Source: Spongilla lacustris (lineage: Eukaryota > Porifera > Demospongiae > Spongillida > Spongillidae). Taken from it: 64,000 nucleotides of DNA. The translations under genes and the position numbers were made by a program. The notes beneath the pieces were generated by a model. That model saw nothing but the letters and a program-made list of their open reading frames with translations, had not been told where the DNA came from and did not search any database. Shown here in pieces: positions 11,111 to 21,565 of the stretch; position 1 is the first letter of the stretch; each line of letters starts with the position of its first letter. The DNA lies in NCBI GenBank assembly GCA_949361645.1, contig OX442434.1:7045444-7109443 (forward strand), read 5' to 3'.

Positions 11111-12373
11111 TGCAGATTTACTGTGAGACTATATGGAACAGCTCACACCAAATTTATACAACACTGCACCATGTTTGTTTACGTTCGCCCTTAAGTGGTC
11201 TATTAAGCTGCGCGCTACTGACGCCCGCCGCGTGAGGAATGTTACATTTATTCATTTTTTAATGTGCGTACCTTTGATGAAGCACGTTCTGCTCTACGTG
11301 GCTACATGCACTAATGTAGCTGCAGTGCTGTACTAAGCTGCCTTGATGCTTAAGTTGACTGCCTTTGTGCGCAGTACGGTTTGTTATTAAAATCCGTGCA
11401 GCTCGCTAACTGCTATTACAGATGGCGTGGTATGGCATGATTAGCGTTCCATGAAAGAGACGGGTTATTGTTTGCTTGTTTTTCTAAAGCATTGACTTGG
11501 TAGCCGTGGCTTGACTTTGGATTCTACAGTATTTGCTCCTGCATCTGCATTGGTACATGGTGGTTACGATGATTATTTGCATAAACAAATGAAAAGTGCG
11601 CGCAACGATGTTGAAGAGAAGAAAAGTTGTGGAGGGTGGGGCTGTGCTGTGGCAGTGTATCACGTGAACGTCATAATTATTCATGTGAGTACCTCTCGTG
11701 CATTATCTCTCTTTGCGCGGAGTCCAGGCACATTGCTAATGGCACGACCGTTTTTCTACATCGACGGGCATTTCACCCACGAGTAATTAAACTCATATCG
11801 AGTAGATCGTATCGATACCACGCCAAGTGCTTGATCCATATGAACGATCCGATCAGATACCGAGTTTTCGATATTCTGACTGTTCAATCATAGACCCAAA
11901 ACAAAGACACTTAATCTTTGCAAGCAGATTCCTAGGCTTTTTTTGAGGCCTCGTCCGTTTACCCTCTCGCATTTATTTTACCTTTTCGGCAGAAAAAAAC
12001 GCTCGAGCGATTAATCCGTGTAGCCATTCGTACAAGGTACAACCCATGTGAAAGAGTTCAGCCTAGCTGCTGAACTAACCTAAACCCAGCTAGAAAGGTG
12101 CTCAGCCTGGAAACAGGCAAGTTACCATGAAAACGATGGGGAAGACTATGGCTTAATTAAATGTGGACCAAAAGTACAAAAACCCAACGCGGGAAGTACA
12201 ACGGAGAAGGTAACATGCCTCACTACGAGTCCCAAAAAATACGCTGCATTAATTGAGCGCCAAAATGTAATCCAGCAGGAAGAATTCAACACCACAAAGG
12301 TGCCATCCAGGAAGAACGCGAAGAGATATTGATTAAACCCTAAGTATCTCTTTCTTCCATAAAGTATAAAGTC
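11111..12373. other. Non-repetitive stretch, no supported gene
   Basis: 11111-11711 belongs to the inverted-repeat arm and 11712-12373 is unique. Open frames are under 95 codons and show no family motif or convincing splice pattern. Nothing further seen. Confidence 0.5.
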
Positions 12374-12655
12374 TTAACTACTCACAGGTTGACTGGATGT
12401 GCTTTGTAACTCACAAGAATGGCATCCATCTCCAAGCTCTTGAATACTTATTAGCCGTGGTCACACCCCCAGCTGGTCCAGGATCCGCGCGTGGTGTTGG
12501 GTTCCCATTTGGCACATGTACACTCCTACCCTGTGGGTATATGAAACTACTAAGAGGTTGACTGGATGTGCTTTGTAACTCACAATTATGGTATCCATCT
12601 GCAATCTATTAAATACCTACATGTATTACATGCAGCTGTGTTCACACCCCCAGTT
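12374..12655. repeat. Isolated copies of the ~175-bp repeat
   Basis: Nearly two units in the same orientation as the left-arm array, ending abruptly after CACACCCCCAG and joined directly to the 43-bp satellite. Confidence 0.9.
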
Positions 12656-12866
12656 GTGCAATGCAATACAATTAAATCAGTAATGCATTGGAATTGAATT
12701 GCTTATGATAAGCATAGTTGTGCAATATATTGGGATTGCATTGTTTATGATAAGCATAGTTGTGCAATGCATTGGGATTGCTATGCTTATGATAAGAATA
12801 GTTGTGCAATGCAATAGAATTAAATCAGCAATGCATTAGATTTGAATTGCTTACGATAAGCACAGA
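12651..12866. repeat. ~43-bp satellite, array A
   Basis: Degenerate copies of a unit containing AGTTGTGCAATGCATTGGGA and TTGCTTATGATAAGCAT. AATGCATT is a palindrome and GCAATGC faces GCATTGC. The same family forms the larger array at 21566-22248. Confidence 0.9.
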
Positions 12867-13142
12867 GATTTGTCAACTTACACCATTGCAAGCAGACTAT
12901 GGTTATTCAAAGCTATAACTCTGGTATAACTAAGGCATAACTAAGGCATAACCATTGCATTATCGCTCCTTAGTTATACCAGCAGTTAAAGGTTTGTATA
13001 ACCATTACACTGTAAGTCTACTTGTAATGCACTTGTATATGCATTGCGCTGTTTGCACGCGCGCTCGCACACACACACACACACTACATACTGTACACAC
13101 ATAACTGGTCCCCAGACTCACATGCTCTCTGTTCCCCAACAG

Positions 13143-13259
13143 AACCTCCAAGGCACCTCCGCCACCTTCACACGTCAGAATGAGGCGGGAACGAGGCGTG
13201 GCTACGAGTGCCCAGAGGAACGCGACTACTATCCTTACTGGCACCCCACTCCATGGGTG
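13143..13259 (+). CDS. DD3-3-like protein exon
   Basis: After the acceptor CCCCAACAG the frame reads [20 protein letters not shown] then [18 protein letters not shown], followed by a donor GTACGT at 13260. The string [20 protein letters not shown] is strongly reminiscent of the conserved region of DD3-3-like secreted proteins, known from Dictyostelium and found in cnidarians and sponges; their function is unknown. Only this exon is visible: upstream is CA-repeat and satellite, downstream a CT-rich tract and 27-bp repeats. It may be one exon of a gene with large repeat-filled introns, or a stranded fragment. Confidence 0.6.
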
Positions 13260-13304
13260 GTACGTAGAGGCCATGCTGTTTTAGTTGGTAGCTCCATCCT
13301 ACCA

Positions 13305-13416
13305 CCTTCCATCTTCCCCTCCCTCCTTCCCCTCCCTCCTTCTCTCTCCCTCCTTCCCTCTCTCTCTCCCTTCCCCTCCCTTCTTCTCTCTCTCCTCCCT
13401 CCTTCCCCCTATCTCA
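13305..13416. repeat. Pyrimidine-rich tract
   Basis: About 110 bp of CT-rich sequence made of short CTCCCTCCTTCCC variants, directly followed by the 27-bp repeat. Confidence 0.9.
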
Positions 13417-13527
13417 GTGGTCTGCTGTGATGTTCACTCCACAGTGGTCTGCTGTGATGTTCACACCACAGTGGTCTGTTGTGATGCTCACACCACAGTG
13501 GTCTGCTGTGATGTTCACACCACATTG
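13417..13527. repeat. 27-bp tandem repeat, array A (4 copies)
   Basis: The unit is GTGGTCTGCTGTGATGTTCA plus CACCACA. The junction CCACAGTGG is self-complementary. A second array is at 21320-21393. Confidence 0.95.
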
Positions 13528-13534
13528 CCGTAGT

Positions 13535-13640
13535 AGGAGTGATATGGAGTGCCTTCCCAGTGAAAGTGATATGGGCATCCAGTGGGAGTGATATGGAGTG
13601 TGGGAGTGATATGGAGTGTGGGAGTGATATGGGTGAATGG
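13535..13640. repeat. Short GGGAGTGATATGGAGTGT repeats
   Basis: Three to four imperfect tandem copies of an 18-27-bp motif centred on AGTGATATGG. Confidence 0.8.
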
Positions 13641-13853
13641 AGTGCCTCCAGTGGTTTACTAGGCATTAAAAAGGCTATAACAGTATGCATGAGGCTTCCT
13701 GGAATTGGCTCTGACCTGTGCCGTGCATCAAATTACTTTTCATGAGACCTTCACACCTTAATATTAAAATTTTTATGTTTTCACCATGGACAAATTTTAA
13801 TTTTAATTTCAATGAACAAGATTACAATTAGTAATTACTACACCCACGAAAAG

Positions 13854-15620
13854 TCACAGGACTTCATCTCTGAGAACATCGTTAAGAGACCTCCTCTGAG
13901 TTGGAGGAAGATTTTTGATCCACGAAAACATAGCATCATCCTCATATTCATGCTCCCAAATCAGCTTCCCAAGAAAGGATTCTCGATTTATTGGTATATC
14001 TTGTCTTTTAAGTTCTTGCTGATCTTTTTTTACATCAGAGGACAAAGTAAATAACAATAAACCAAGCTGTTTCCAATCCAGATCTTGAGAACTTTTACCC
14101 TCTTTTTCTAAGGTGTACATGAAGAAGTTAGTGTTCTGATATGATTGAACAAGTGTTGCCTTGTCAAAGTCGATCAGTTTCACTTCGAAAGTCGCACTAA
14201 CACAGACATTAGGTAGTCTAACATCAAGATGTGCATAGCCAAGATCATGCAGAGTCTTAAGTCCGTTAGCAATTCCATCAGCTAGCTGTCCAAGGCACGT
14301 TTTGGCAATAGCCTTTGACAAATTATTATACTTTACAGCAGGAAAAACAAAAAATTGCAGTTCACGAATTCGCATCGTGTCATGAGGTAGGATAAGATTG
14401 GATGAGAGCAGCGAATCCTTATCCTTCACTTGCATGAAACACAAATTAAGCAAAGTCAACCGAACCTCAGTTATGGGAGAATATTTGTAATAACAGCTTT
14501 CATCACACAGCAGTATAGAAAATGGAGATTCCACCTGTTTTATTACTTTCGAAGGAGAAGAAGAAGGAGAAGGTTGAAGAGTGTTGGCAAAATAATCTAT
14601 ATCGGCCTTTGATAGTGGGACCAAGTACATTTCTTTACGCATTACTTCAACTTCAGAAACATACAGTTTCTGCACAAGATCAACCTGCATGTTAAATGTG
14701 TCTTTCACTTCTTGTGCAATGTCATGTAACTTTAAAGCGCTAACCTCAGGAGAAAATTGAAGATCCTTCCACCTGACTCCCACTTTGAAGGCATAGTTGT
14801 TAGTGGAATCAGCATCAACTTTTGGAAAAGCAAAACCGGTCCAAGTGTCGATGTTCAAATCAAAGTGACGAATGAAGCGTAATACATCAACCAAATTGGC
14901 AAACAATTTTGCTACTGTTGTGCTGCTGGGAGAGGAGTTAATCTCAAACTGAATAACAGGTAGTCCATTCATAATTAAGGCTACATCAGCTTTGTGTTGT
15001 TGCGATGCTGCTAATGGTTGCTTCAAAAGCTTGCCAATTGTAGATAATGAAACATAATCACAACAGTAGTAAAGCTGTCCTTTGACAGGTGCCTTGTTCG
15101 TTTCATTTGTAAATCGATCTTGTTCCTCAAGCGCTTGCCATCTCAATAGATCGATCAACCAGTTTAATAGTTTTGTACTCTTAGACTTATCATCTGGAAT
15201 CTCTGTACCAACTATATCCACAAGTGTGTAACCACCATCATGATCATCGGCAGGCTTAACCTTAAGCTCGTCACAATCAGCAAAGATAGTTGTACTCCAA
15301 CAATTACTTGATGCTGTTAGCTGGCATGATGCCGGCGATTTAAATAATCTAGCTGAAAATGAAAATACAATAGTGAACTCACTGCAATTGCTACTGGCTT
15401 CCAATTTCATCCTTACTCTAGCTGAATCTATGCTAATGTGGCTGAATTTAAATGCCATGTTACAAAGGTATTTTTCCTTAACAGTACCAGATAGACCATT
15501 GATGACACCGCAAGTACGTTTGTTTGTATACCGTCGTGTATACATTCCATTTTCTAAACTCCTAAATTGAAATGATGTGACCAAAATAGCTGTTATGGGC
15601 ACAAACAGAAGCTTGTTCAT
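13854..15620 (-). CDS. REase-like plus kinase-like protein (C-terminal exon)
   Basis: A 588-codon open frame on the minus strand. Around residues 211-228, ADVALIMNGLPVIQFEIN has the strand-D-x(n)-strand-E layout of restriction-endonuclease-fold cores, with EIN where ExK is usual. Residues 464-471 (HLDVRLPN) match the kinase catalytic loop HxDxxxxN and residues 484-486 (DFD) stand where DFG is expected; an ATP-binding Lys is not obvious. Nuclease-like and kinase-like modules are found together in Crinkler-type effector-like proteins of eukaryotes; this membership is an inference. An acceptor TTTCAATTTAG at about 15568 suggests the coding exon starts there with residue Ser21, the apparent upstream Met being intronic. 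Candidate upstream exons are listed separately. No stop interrupts it, so it is probably functional. Confidence 0.65.
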   Translation of the reverse strand: MNKLLFVPITAILVTSFQFRSLENGMYTRRYTNKRTCGVINGLSGTVKEKYLCNMAFKFSHISIDSARVRMKLEASSNCSEFTIVFSFSARLFKSPASCQLTASSNCWSTTIFADCDELKVKPADDHDGGYTLVDIVGTEIPDDKSKSTKLLNWLIDLLRWQALEEQDRFTNETNKAPVKGQLYYCCDYVSLSTIGKLLKQPLAASQQHKADVALIMNGLPVIQFEINSSPSSTTVAKLFANLVDVLRFIRHFDLNIDTWTGFAFPKVDADSTNNYAFKVGVRWKDLQFSPEVSALKLHDIAQEVKDTFNMQVDLVQKLYVSEVEVMRKEMYLVPLSKADIDYFANTLQPSPSSSPSKVIKQVESPFSILLCDESCYYKYSPITEVRLTLLNLCFMQVKDKDSLLSSNLILPHDTMRIRELQFFVFPAVKYNNLSKAIAKTCLGQLADGIANGLKTLHDLGYAHLDVRLPNVCVSATFEVKLIDFDKATLVQSYQNTNFFMYTLEKEGKSSQDLDWKQLGLLLFTLSSDVKKDQQELKRQDIPINRESFLGKLIWEHEYEDDAMFSWIKNLPPTQRRSLNDVLRDEVL

Positions 15621-15814
15621 AACTAAGTTAGCACCCTATTTTAAATACGTGACTTCAGAGTGCTACTTTAGTTGCTCTATTTTATTTCATGCATCTGAAG
15701 CCTACAACTAATTCTCTCACATACACACACACTTGTAAAACAGATGAAGAATGGTAGTGAAAATTAGGTCGGTAGAGCAAGATCACATTAGTTTATAATC
15801 TGGTTCATGACATA
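15621..15814. other. Probable intron sequence
   Basis: Between the kinase-like exon and the polypurine tract. Nothing coding is seen. Confidence 0.4.
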
Positions 15815-16180
15815 AGGAGGAGAAGAAGTAGAAGAAGTAGAAAAGAGGTAAAAGAAGAAGTGGCAGAAGTAGAGGAGGGAGAAAGAGGAAGGAAAAGGAA
15901 GGAGGAAAATGAGGAAGAAAGGAGGAAGTTCTAAAGAGAAAGAAAAGGAAGAGGAAGAGAATTACAAGAAGAAATAGCTGAGGAGAAAAAAAGCGGAAGA
16001 GGAAAAGGAAGAGGAAGAAGCGAGGGAAGGGATGGAGGAAGGGGAGGAGGAGAAGAGGAGGGAAAAGTGGAGAGAGGAAACGGGAAAGGGGAGGGGAAGG
16101 GAATAGAGAAGAGGAGGGGAAGGGAAGGGGAAAGGGAGGCAAAGGGAAGGAGGAAGAGGGGAATGAGAAGTAAAGAGGAA
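15815..16180. repeat. Polypurine tract (AGG/GAA-rich), ~365 bp
   Basis: The plus strand is almost entirely A and G for over 350 bp, so the minus strand is a very long polypyrimidine tract lying upstream of the kinase-like exon on that strand. Open frames here (Leu/Pro/Ser/Phe-rich) are compositional artefacts. Mirror-symmetric purine tracts can form triplex DNA. Confidence 0.93.
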
Positions 16181-16241
16181 GTAGAAAACAGCATACAGCA
16201 AACCTGTATGCACTTTACAAATTAGCATTGCTATCCATACC

Positions 16242-16275
16242 TGTGCTTGTAAATCTTGATCTTTGCTCCTTCTAA
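16242..16275 (-). CDS. Possible small exon upstream of kinase-like gene
   Basis: On the minus strand, GATGGTTAG is followed by about 31 nt and a donor GTATGG. The two open readings are SKDQDLQAQ and KEQRSRFTST. The phase does not link cleanly to the exon at 15568, so its membership is a guess. Confidence 0.2.
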
Positions 16276-16533
16276 CCATCATGAGATGCAGCAAAGAAGG
16301 TAAATCATGTAAATCTCAACGTAATAAAAACATGCAAAAGATACACTAAGGGCACAAGTTAAAAGATGGCAAGCAGACTTGAGTTCAAGTGGGAAATGAG
16401 AACAGCAGGTACACCACCCGTGTACAAGAAATGGTAGGAGGATTGATTACAGAAAATGTCCCAGGCAAAAAGAAAGTCACTTACATAATAAATGCAACCA
16501 TTCCAAGAAAAAAAAAAATGCATTAGTGTTCAC

Positions 16534-16577
16534 CTCCGTCCTGAGCTTCTTTGTAAGAGGGTCCTGGTCTTCACCTC
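16534..16577 (-). CDS. Possible exon 3 of minus-strand gene
   Basis: A 44-nt interval bounded by CAATTAG and GTGAAC on the minus strand reads GEDQDPLTKKLRTE in phase 1. It connects in frame with the exon at 17223-17291, giving an acidic patch and a basic KK-LR cluster. No domain. Confidence 0.4.
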
Positions 16578-16840
16578 CTAATTGATCATCTGATGATTGA
16601 TTTTGTACACCCTTCATCTTCAGTCAATTAACGGAATCCTTTCCTTACCATTGTATCGACGACTCATGCTCCTTGTCATCGTTCTGCTCTTTGAAACTAG
16701 ATATAGAATAAAACACATACTGATCTGTTTTATTTTAACTAACATATACATTCATTCTCTAACCTCTTTGCTTAGTGTTAGTCAGTTAAGTCACACTCAC
16801 CATGAACCATGCCAAAACACTGTATACTATACTAGCAGAG

Positions 16841-17085
16841 TGATGGCTGATGCAGTGACAAGAATGATGGCTGATGGCTGATGCAGTGATGGCTGATGTA
16901 GTGACAAGAGTGATCTGCATCAGCCATCACTCTTGTCACTGCATCAGCCATCACTCTTGTCACTACATCAGCCCTCTTGTCACTACATCAGCCATCACTC
17001 TTGTCACTGCATCAGCCATCACTCTTGTCACTACATCAGCCATCACTGCATCAGCCATCACTCTTGTCACTACATCAGCCAACAC
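16841..17085. repeat. 24-bp tandem repeat with head-to-head inversion
   Basis: Units of TCACTGCATCAGCCATCACT plus CTTG run on one strand from about 16916 to 17085. The preceding 75 bp carries the same units in the opposite orientation (GATGGCTGATGCAGTGACAA). The strand switch at 16915 makes a hairpin-prone junction. Open frames rich in Ser, His and Thr here are artefacts. Confidence 0.93.
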
Positions 17086-17222
17086 TATAGCCTCTTCAAT
17101 GAGGCAACAGCAGGTACTACATATACCAGCACAAACTTAACTCTTAGTATTGATGACTTTAATGGTTTTTATACCTGCTTCCACCGGGAAATAATTTACT
17201 TTAAAACTCAGTAAATTCTTAC

Positions 17223-17291
17223 CTTCAGCAACGTTTTTTGTATTCTTGGCTGTTCTTTTTATCCCCCGTCCACTGGTACTGGTACTGGGTC
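17223..17291 (-). CDS. Exon 2 of minus-strand gene (Ser/Thr and basic tract)
   Basis: A 69-nt exon bounded by TTTCACCACAG and the strong donor GTAAGA reads PSTSTSGRGIKRTAKNTKNV then AE. It is phase 1 at both ends, compatible with the first exon at 18320-18350 and with the candidate at 16534-16577. The basic stretch could serve as a nuclear localisation signal. It may form the N-terminus of the REase/kinase-like protein downstream, though the final junction was not resolved. Confidence 0.5.
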
Positions 17292-17399
17292 CTGTGGTGA
17301 AAGAAACAGCTATGTTGTTAATATTACGTATACTCACCAGCTCCATCTCTAGGAATTTAGTCTATTAGATACTTCCACTCCCAGAAAGTATAAAAAGGT

Positions 17400-17933
17400 T
17401 GAGATCCCATAATGGTTCAACGTGGGAAGGAAAGCAATACTCTATGTGACATACAGTATGCACGCCGGAAAGATTAAAGGGCAATTGTGATAGGGACATG
17501 TAAGACTAACTATACTAACTAGTTCTTTTTAAAATTCGTTATCACTTTGAGTCACTAAATTTCAATTTTATTTATATTTCTGATTGTCTGAAATGTCTTC
17601 TAATACCATGCATATATAAGGGATCGTTCCACAAAAAGGGACCAATGTATATATAATTTTTCCCTCCACAATGTATGTGTAATTTAGTGTGCAGATGTGC
17701 TTTGTATACTCCATAATTAACAACACCATCACTTCATTGGTGGCTGAGGCATGAAATAATTCGTGGGGCAGGAAGAAGGCAGTGGCTACATCTCAATGAG
17801 GTGCGAATTCGTTACCTCTCACTGGATATTGTGAGTTCTCCACCTGCTAGCCTCCCTTAACAGTCACTAGCGAATTACCATTTTACATGTGCTCAACATC
17901 TCCACGCATAGATGATGGTTGCAACTACTATTA
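17400..17933. other. Intergenic or intronic, nothing recognised
   Basis: AT-rich sequence without repeats, motifs or splice-consistent open frames. Confidence 0.4.
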
Positions 17934-18567
17934 TACCTAGTCTCGTACCCAGACCCATGTTTTTATTAACTATCAGAGCAGTACGATGCACCAATAGTAC
18001 TTGCAGATAAACAAACCTAATCACAGGGCTTATTCTTAATCTATAAACAAATGCCATCACTGCTAAATCCTTTAAAATAACATGTAAACACTTTTTTAAA
18101 TGTCTGCTACAACATTGCAGGGTTAGGGTAGCTATGTGTTCATTAATGAATGCTTCGTTAGTAGCACTACATACACTGGCTCTGATTAGTTTCCAAAACA
18201 AAAAATTCTTGTCTTAGTACACTCCCTCCCTAAGCCCTAGATAGTTTAATCCTCAACGGATTCCTAAGCCATGCATGGATCTAGGATAAACATTGCTACA
18301 TTAAGAACAAAAAATATACCTTGCTCTTCGAATGAATCTTTATCTGACATCGCACTTGATCTACATGTAAAAGATAAATAGTGCAATCATAAAACATTGG
18401 AGATAAAGTGCTCACAATAGGTCCACACCTATTGTATGTGGTTCTAAATAAAGCCTCATGGGAGCCTCACCTTTGCCTTTGGTATCACAAGCTGAATGTT
18501 CCAAAACCAGGGACAGAATATACCAGTGGCACTAGTGGGAAAAGCACAGCAACCTCTAGAGCGAGCT
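17934..18567. repeat. ~635-bp direct repeat, copy 1
   Basis: From CTAGTCTCGTACCCAGACCC to GCACAGCAACCTCT, nearly identical to 24418-25047 in the same orientation. Differences are single substitutions and indels of a few bases. It contains a first-exon-like segment on the minus strand (18320-18350). Confidence 0.93.
18320..18350 (-). CDS. Candidate first coding exon of minus-strand gene
   Basis: An ATG at 18350 opens MSDKDSFEEQ and ends in phase 1 at a donor GTATAT (18314-18319). It joins in frame to the exon at 17223-17291. The start is supported by the acidic N-terminus and phase agreement. The same segment, with Phe changed to Ser, lies in the second copy of the direct repeat at 24803-24833. 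Confidence 0.42.
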
Positions 18568-19029
18568 AGAGTGAAATAAGAGAAAGTAGATTACAAATTC
18601 TTTCCGACATCAGAACGAAGATAGCCTAAAGTACGCTCGCTAGGGCAATATAATTAGTGCATTATGGGTCATCAAATAACCGGCGTACAGTACGTTCGCT
18701 TAGGGCCTTGCAAGTCAAATAAGCAAACCTCTTTAGCGGCGAAGGGGCCCATATGACAGATACGGACGGCGTAGTTGCGTAGCTTCCCGTACGCTAGGCT
18801 AGGCATAACTTAAACTTAATAAAGCCACTTGTTTAAACACCACTTACACGAGCAAACACAACTACCGCAATCAATCTCACCTTACAAAGTTCGTTCAAAA
18901 ATACAAATATCACGTCACGTGCGGGAGATCAAATTTCCGGCCGTTGTCGTAACGTCTACGTCACTGTAACGTGTTTTTAGAATAAATGATTGGTCACCAC
19001 TTGGGTTATGTCCATATACATCAGTATTC
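18568..19029. other. Unique sequence, no gene seen
   Basis: GC content is moderately higher, with palindromes such as GTACGCTAGGCTAGG. It may hold the promoter of the minus-strand gene, but no defined element is identifiable. Confidence 0.35.
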
Positions 19030-21100
19030 CAGTGGCGGATCCAGGGGGGGGGGTTGGGGGGGTTGCAACCCCCCCTTTCAGACCCATAATGAATAATATT
19101 AACATTCACTAATAGGAAATTCCGAACAAAAGAGAAAGATTCCTAAAGGCGCTTCCACACTAGCAAGGCAAAAAAGCTAACCGAATCGATCGACCGGCAT
19201 TGCACATTATAATCGTTATTAATAATCACATGTATAGTTATTAACCATAGATCATTCTTACGTAAGCGCATGGTGCTTACTTGGGTAAGCAAGGGACGCC
19301 TGCGGTATTGTCTTTACAACTGTATTCTTTATATAAAATGGCAAGCAACATAGCTTCTGTGTACTGATGCTAACCAAAAAGTAACGGCGATTCTAATAGA
19401 TGGCTTCTGAAGTTCAGCGTGCCCGAGCCTCGTGTTACGTGTACACCACGATTTTGTCTTGTCTAGAACGCAAGCTTTCTTGGCATTTACGGTCAGGTTT
19501 TACAGTCTACATGTACTCTACGTGATTTAAAACGATCGCTATAGCGATTGCTTGTTCTGTGATAGCGGAGTCGTTTTCTTTCGCTCGCTCGTCTCTATGT
19601 AATATGAATCATAATGCAACCATTCATGAGGCGATGTCTTCCCCAATACGGCAATATACTACAATATCACACTGCACTCTAAAGAAAAAAACAGGACATT
19701 TATAAAAACTCATACTCAAGTACTATGTTCTTACTTTTAAAAGTAAGCAATCAATCTTTATCAGTATATGATTAAACAAACATACAATACGTGTAAATAG
19801 TCATGGAGAGGGCTTGCTAGATATCGCCGAAGTAGCTAATTAATCAATGAGAAGGATCAAAAGATATGCAACATCTTTTGGCTTTGATTTCCATGCATGC
19901 ATGCGGGCACTATAAAGAAAAAGTACCTGCATGTGAGTGTGGATGAAATCTGCGAGCACATCCCAGAAAACTGTTTCAAGCATAAGATTGTAGTGCATAA
20001 ATCCAGCAATTCTTATAGTCGTAATTTGCTGAATTATTTGATTCATAAAAACATATAATATGGGAAGTGTCCAGCAAAATCGGGCTTGTGGGGTTATAAT
20101 TTTATCACTATAAAAATTGCACGTTGTACTAAACAACACATCTTCGCGACGTTACTACCTTTTCCTTTCAAATTTCATAAACTTGTTCACACACCATTTC
20201 TCTGTGTGATGATCGATTTTTGTGATTTACACCTTTTCCGCGCCGTGGATACTACAATCGTTAACCCCGCGGGTTAGAAATCCACATTTCTCCACGTACG
20301 AGTGTTAAAAACGTGTCAAATTTGGAGTGTGCATAGAGGAGTCCTGTAGCTATTGATTAGTTTTGTTCGTTAGTTTCTGAATCATCTGTTACGGAGATAC
20401 AGTTGAGCAAACTACAGGCACATTTTCCCGCTTGATTCGCGCCAACGATATAATCACCGCCTTCCCATTCACTGAGCGGGACGCGATTTGCCAAAATCAT
20501 TGGCGCGAATCTAGCGGGAAAACGTGCCCGTAGTTTGTTCAACTGTATCTCCGTAACGGATGATATAGAAATTAACGAACAAACAAATCATTAGCTACAG
20601 GCCTCCTTTATGTGCAACCCGAATTTAATGCGTTTTCAACACTCGTACGTGGAGAAATGTGGATTTCTAACCCACAGGGTTAACGATTGTTGTATCCACG
20701 GCACGGAAAATGTGTAGATCACAAAAATCGATTTTCACACAGAGAAATGGTGTGGCAACAAGTGTACGAGATTTCAAAAGAAAAGGAAGTACCGTCGCGA
20801 AGATGTGTTGTTTAGTATAACGTGCAATTTGTATAGTGATAAAATTATAACCCCACAAGCCCAATTTTGCTGGACACTGTCTCAATTATACAATTTGCAC
20901 GCAGTTTTATGGAGTGTTTTGAGCATGATATAATAAAAAAGCGTTGGCGTCTGGGGCGGAGCCCCAGACCCCGCTGGGGGAGCTTACAGCGCTCCCCCAG
21001 ACCCCCTAGCTGGGCGGGCGGGGTGCCCCCTCCCGGACCCTCCCCCTAATTATTATTCATTAACAACCCCCCCTTTTCTGAAATCCTGGATCCGCCCCTG
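19030..21100. mobile_element. Non-autonomous element with hAT-like ends
   Basis: Begins CAGTGGCGGATCCAGGGG and ends with the reverse complement of CAGGGGCGGATCCAGG. It is flanked by TATTC at 19025-19029 and 21101-21105. These termini are of the widespread hAT type, but the duplication is 5 bp rather than 8. G-runs adjoin both ends. No transposase frame exists. Near the right end are GC-rich blocks (20950-21050) with GGGGCGGAGCCCC palindromes. A hairpin element (20066-20878) is nested inside. Confidence 0.7.
20066..20878. mobile_element. ~813-bp hairpin element, copy 1
   Basis: The ends AGTGTCCAGCAAAAT and its reverse complement begin two long arms that pair for most of their length, around a core near 20350-20560. 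Both arms encode similar short peptides in opposite frames because of the palindrome. The core (TTGTTCAACTGTATCTCCGT, GGCGCGAATC) is shared with the element at 58650-59469. No transposase and no clear target duplication. Confidence 0.75.
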
Positions 21101-21319
21101 TATTCCTTCCTTACGGCGAGGCAGAGGAATCTCTTATCTAATCGACTTTATAGTATAGTCCTATTCAGGACCCAAATGTAGGGGGAAACGGTTTACATTT
21201 AACCCTAAGCATATCACTGACCATATATGAAAATAGCACTGCTCTCAGGACCCAAAGCTCCATCACCAGTTTATCCCCATCAGAGAGGTGGGCATCTATA
21301 AGAATGCAACGCATGCATC

Positions 21320-21393
21320 ACGTCTGCTGTGATGTTCACACCACAGTGGTCTGCTGTGATGTTCACACCACAGTAGTCTGCTGTGATGTTCAA
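21320..21393. repeat. 27-bp tandem repeat, array B (3 copies)
   Basis: Same unit as 13417-13527. Confidence 0.93.
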
Positions 21394-21504
21394 GGGAAGT
21401 CTCATGGTGGAGGGTTTCTCGGCAAACTTGTAACAATGCCATTTCAAAATTTTAAGAACGCCAAAGGGAAAGATGGCATTTTTAATTTCCCTGTGCTTTC
21501 CACC

Positions 21505-21565
21505 TCACTCCTCTTCCCCTCCCCCTCCCCTCTCCCTCCCCCTTCCCCTCCCCTCTCCCTCCCCA
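21505..21565. repeat. Pyrimidine-rich tract
   Basis: CCCCTCCCCTCTCCCT-type sequence directly preceding the 43-bp satellite. Confidence 0.85.

Larger units (their letters stand above)
2143..11711 (+). repeat. Left arm of ~8-9.5 kb inverted repeat (IR1)
   Basis: The sequence from GTACATGTCGGAACCCGCCG at 2143 to the CATTATCTCTC at 11711 recurs in reverse complement at 25134-33160. It includes the PTP D2 exon, the 214-bp hairpin, the 24-bp arrays, the orphan exon and the ~175-bp array. The left arm is longer mainly because of a 2.5-kb transposon. Point differences and array rearrangements show the two arms are diverged copies. Confidence 0.93.

Noticed and set aside
11133..11684. Frames of 66-91 codons present in both arms of IR1
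   Set aside because: Present twice only because of the inverted repeat; no family motif, no splice structure and similar frames on both strands.
15783..16194. Minus-strand Leu/Pro/Ser/Phe-rich frames
   Set aside because: They come from a polypurine/polypyrimidine tract.
20086..20885. Two similar 63-72-codon frames on opposite strands
   Set aside because: They are the two arms of a hairpin element read in opposite directions, not two genes.
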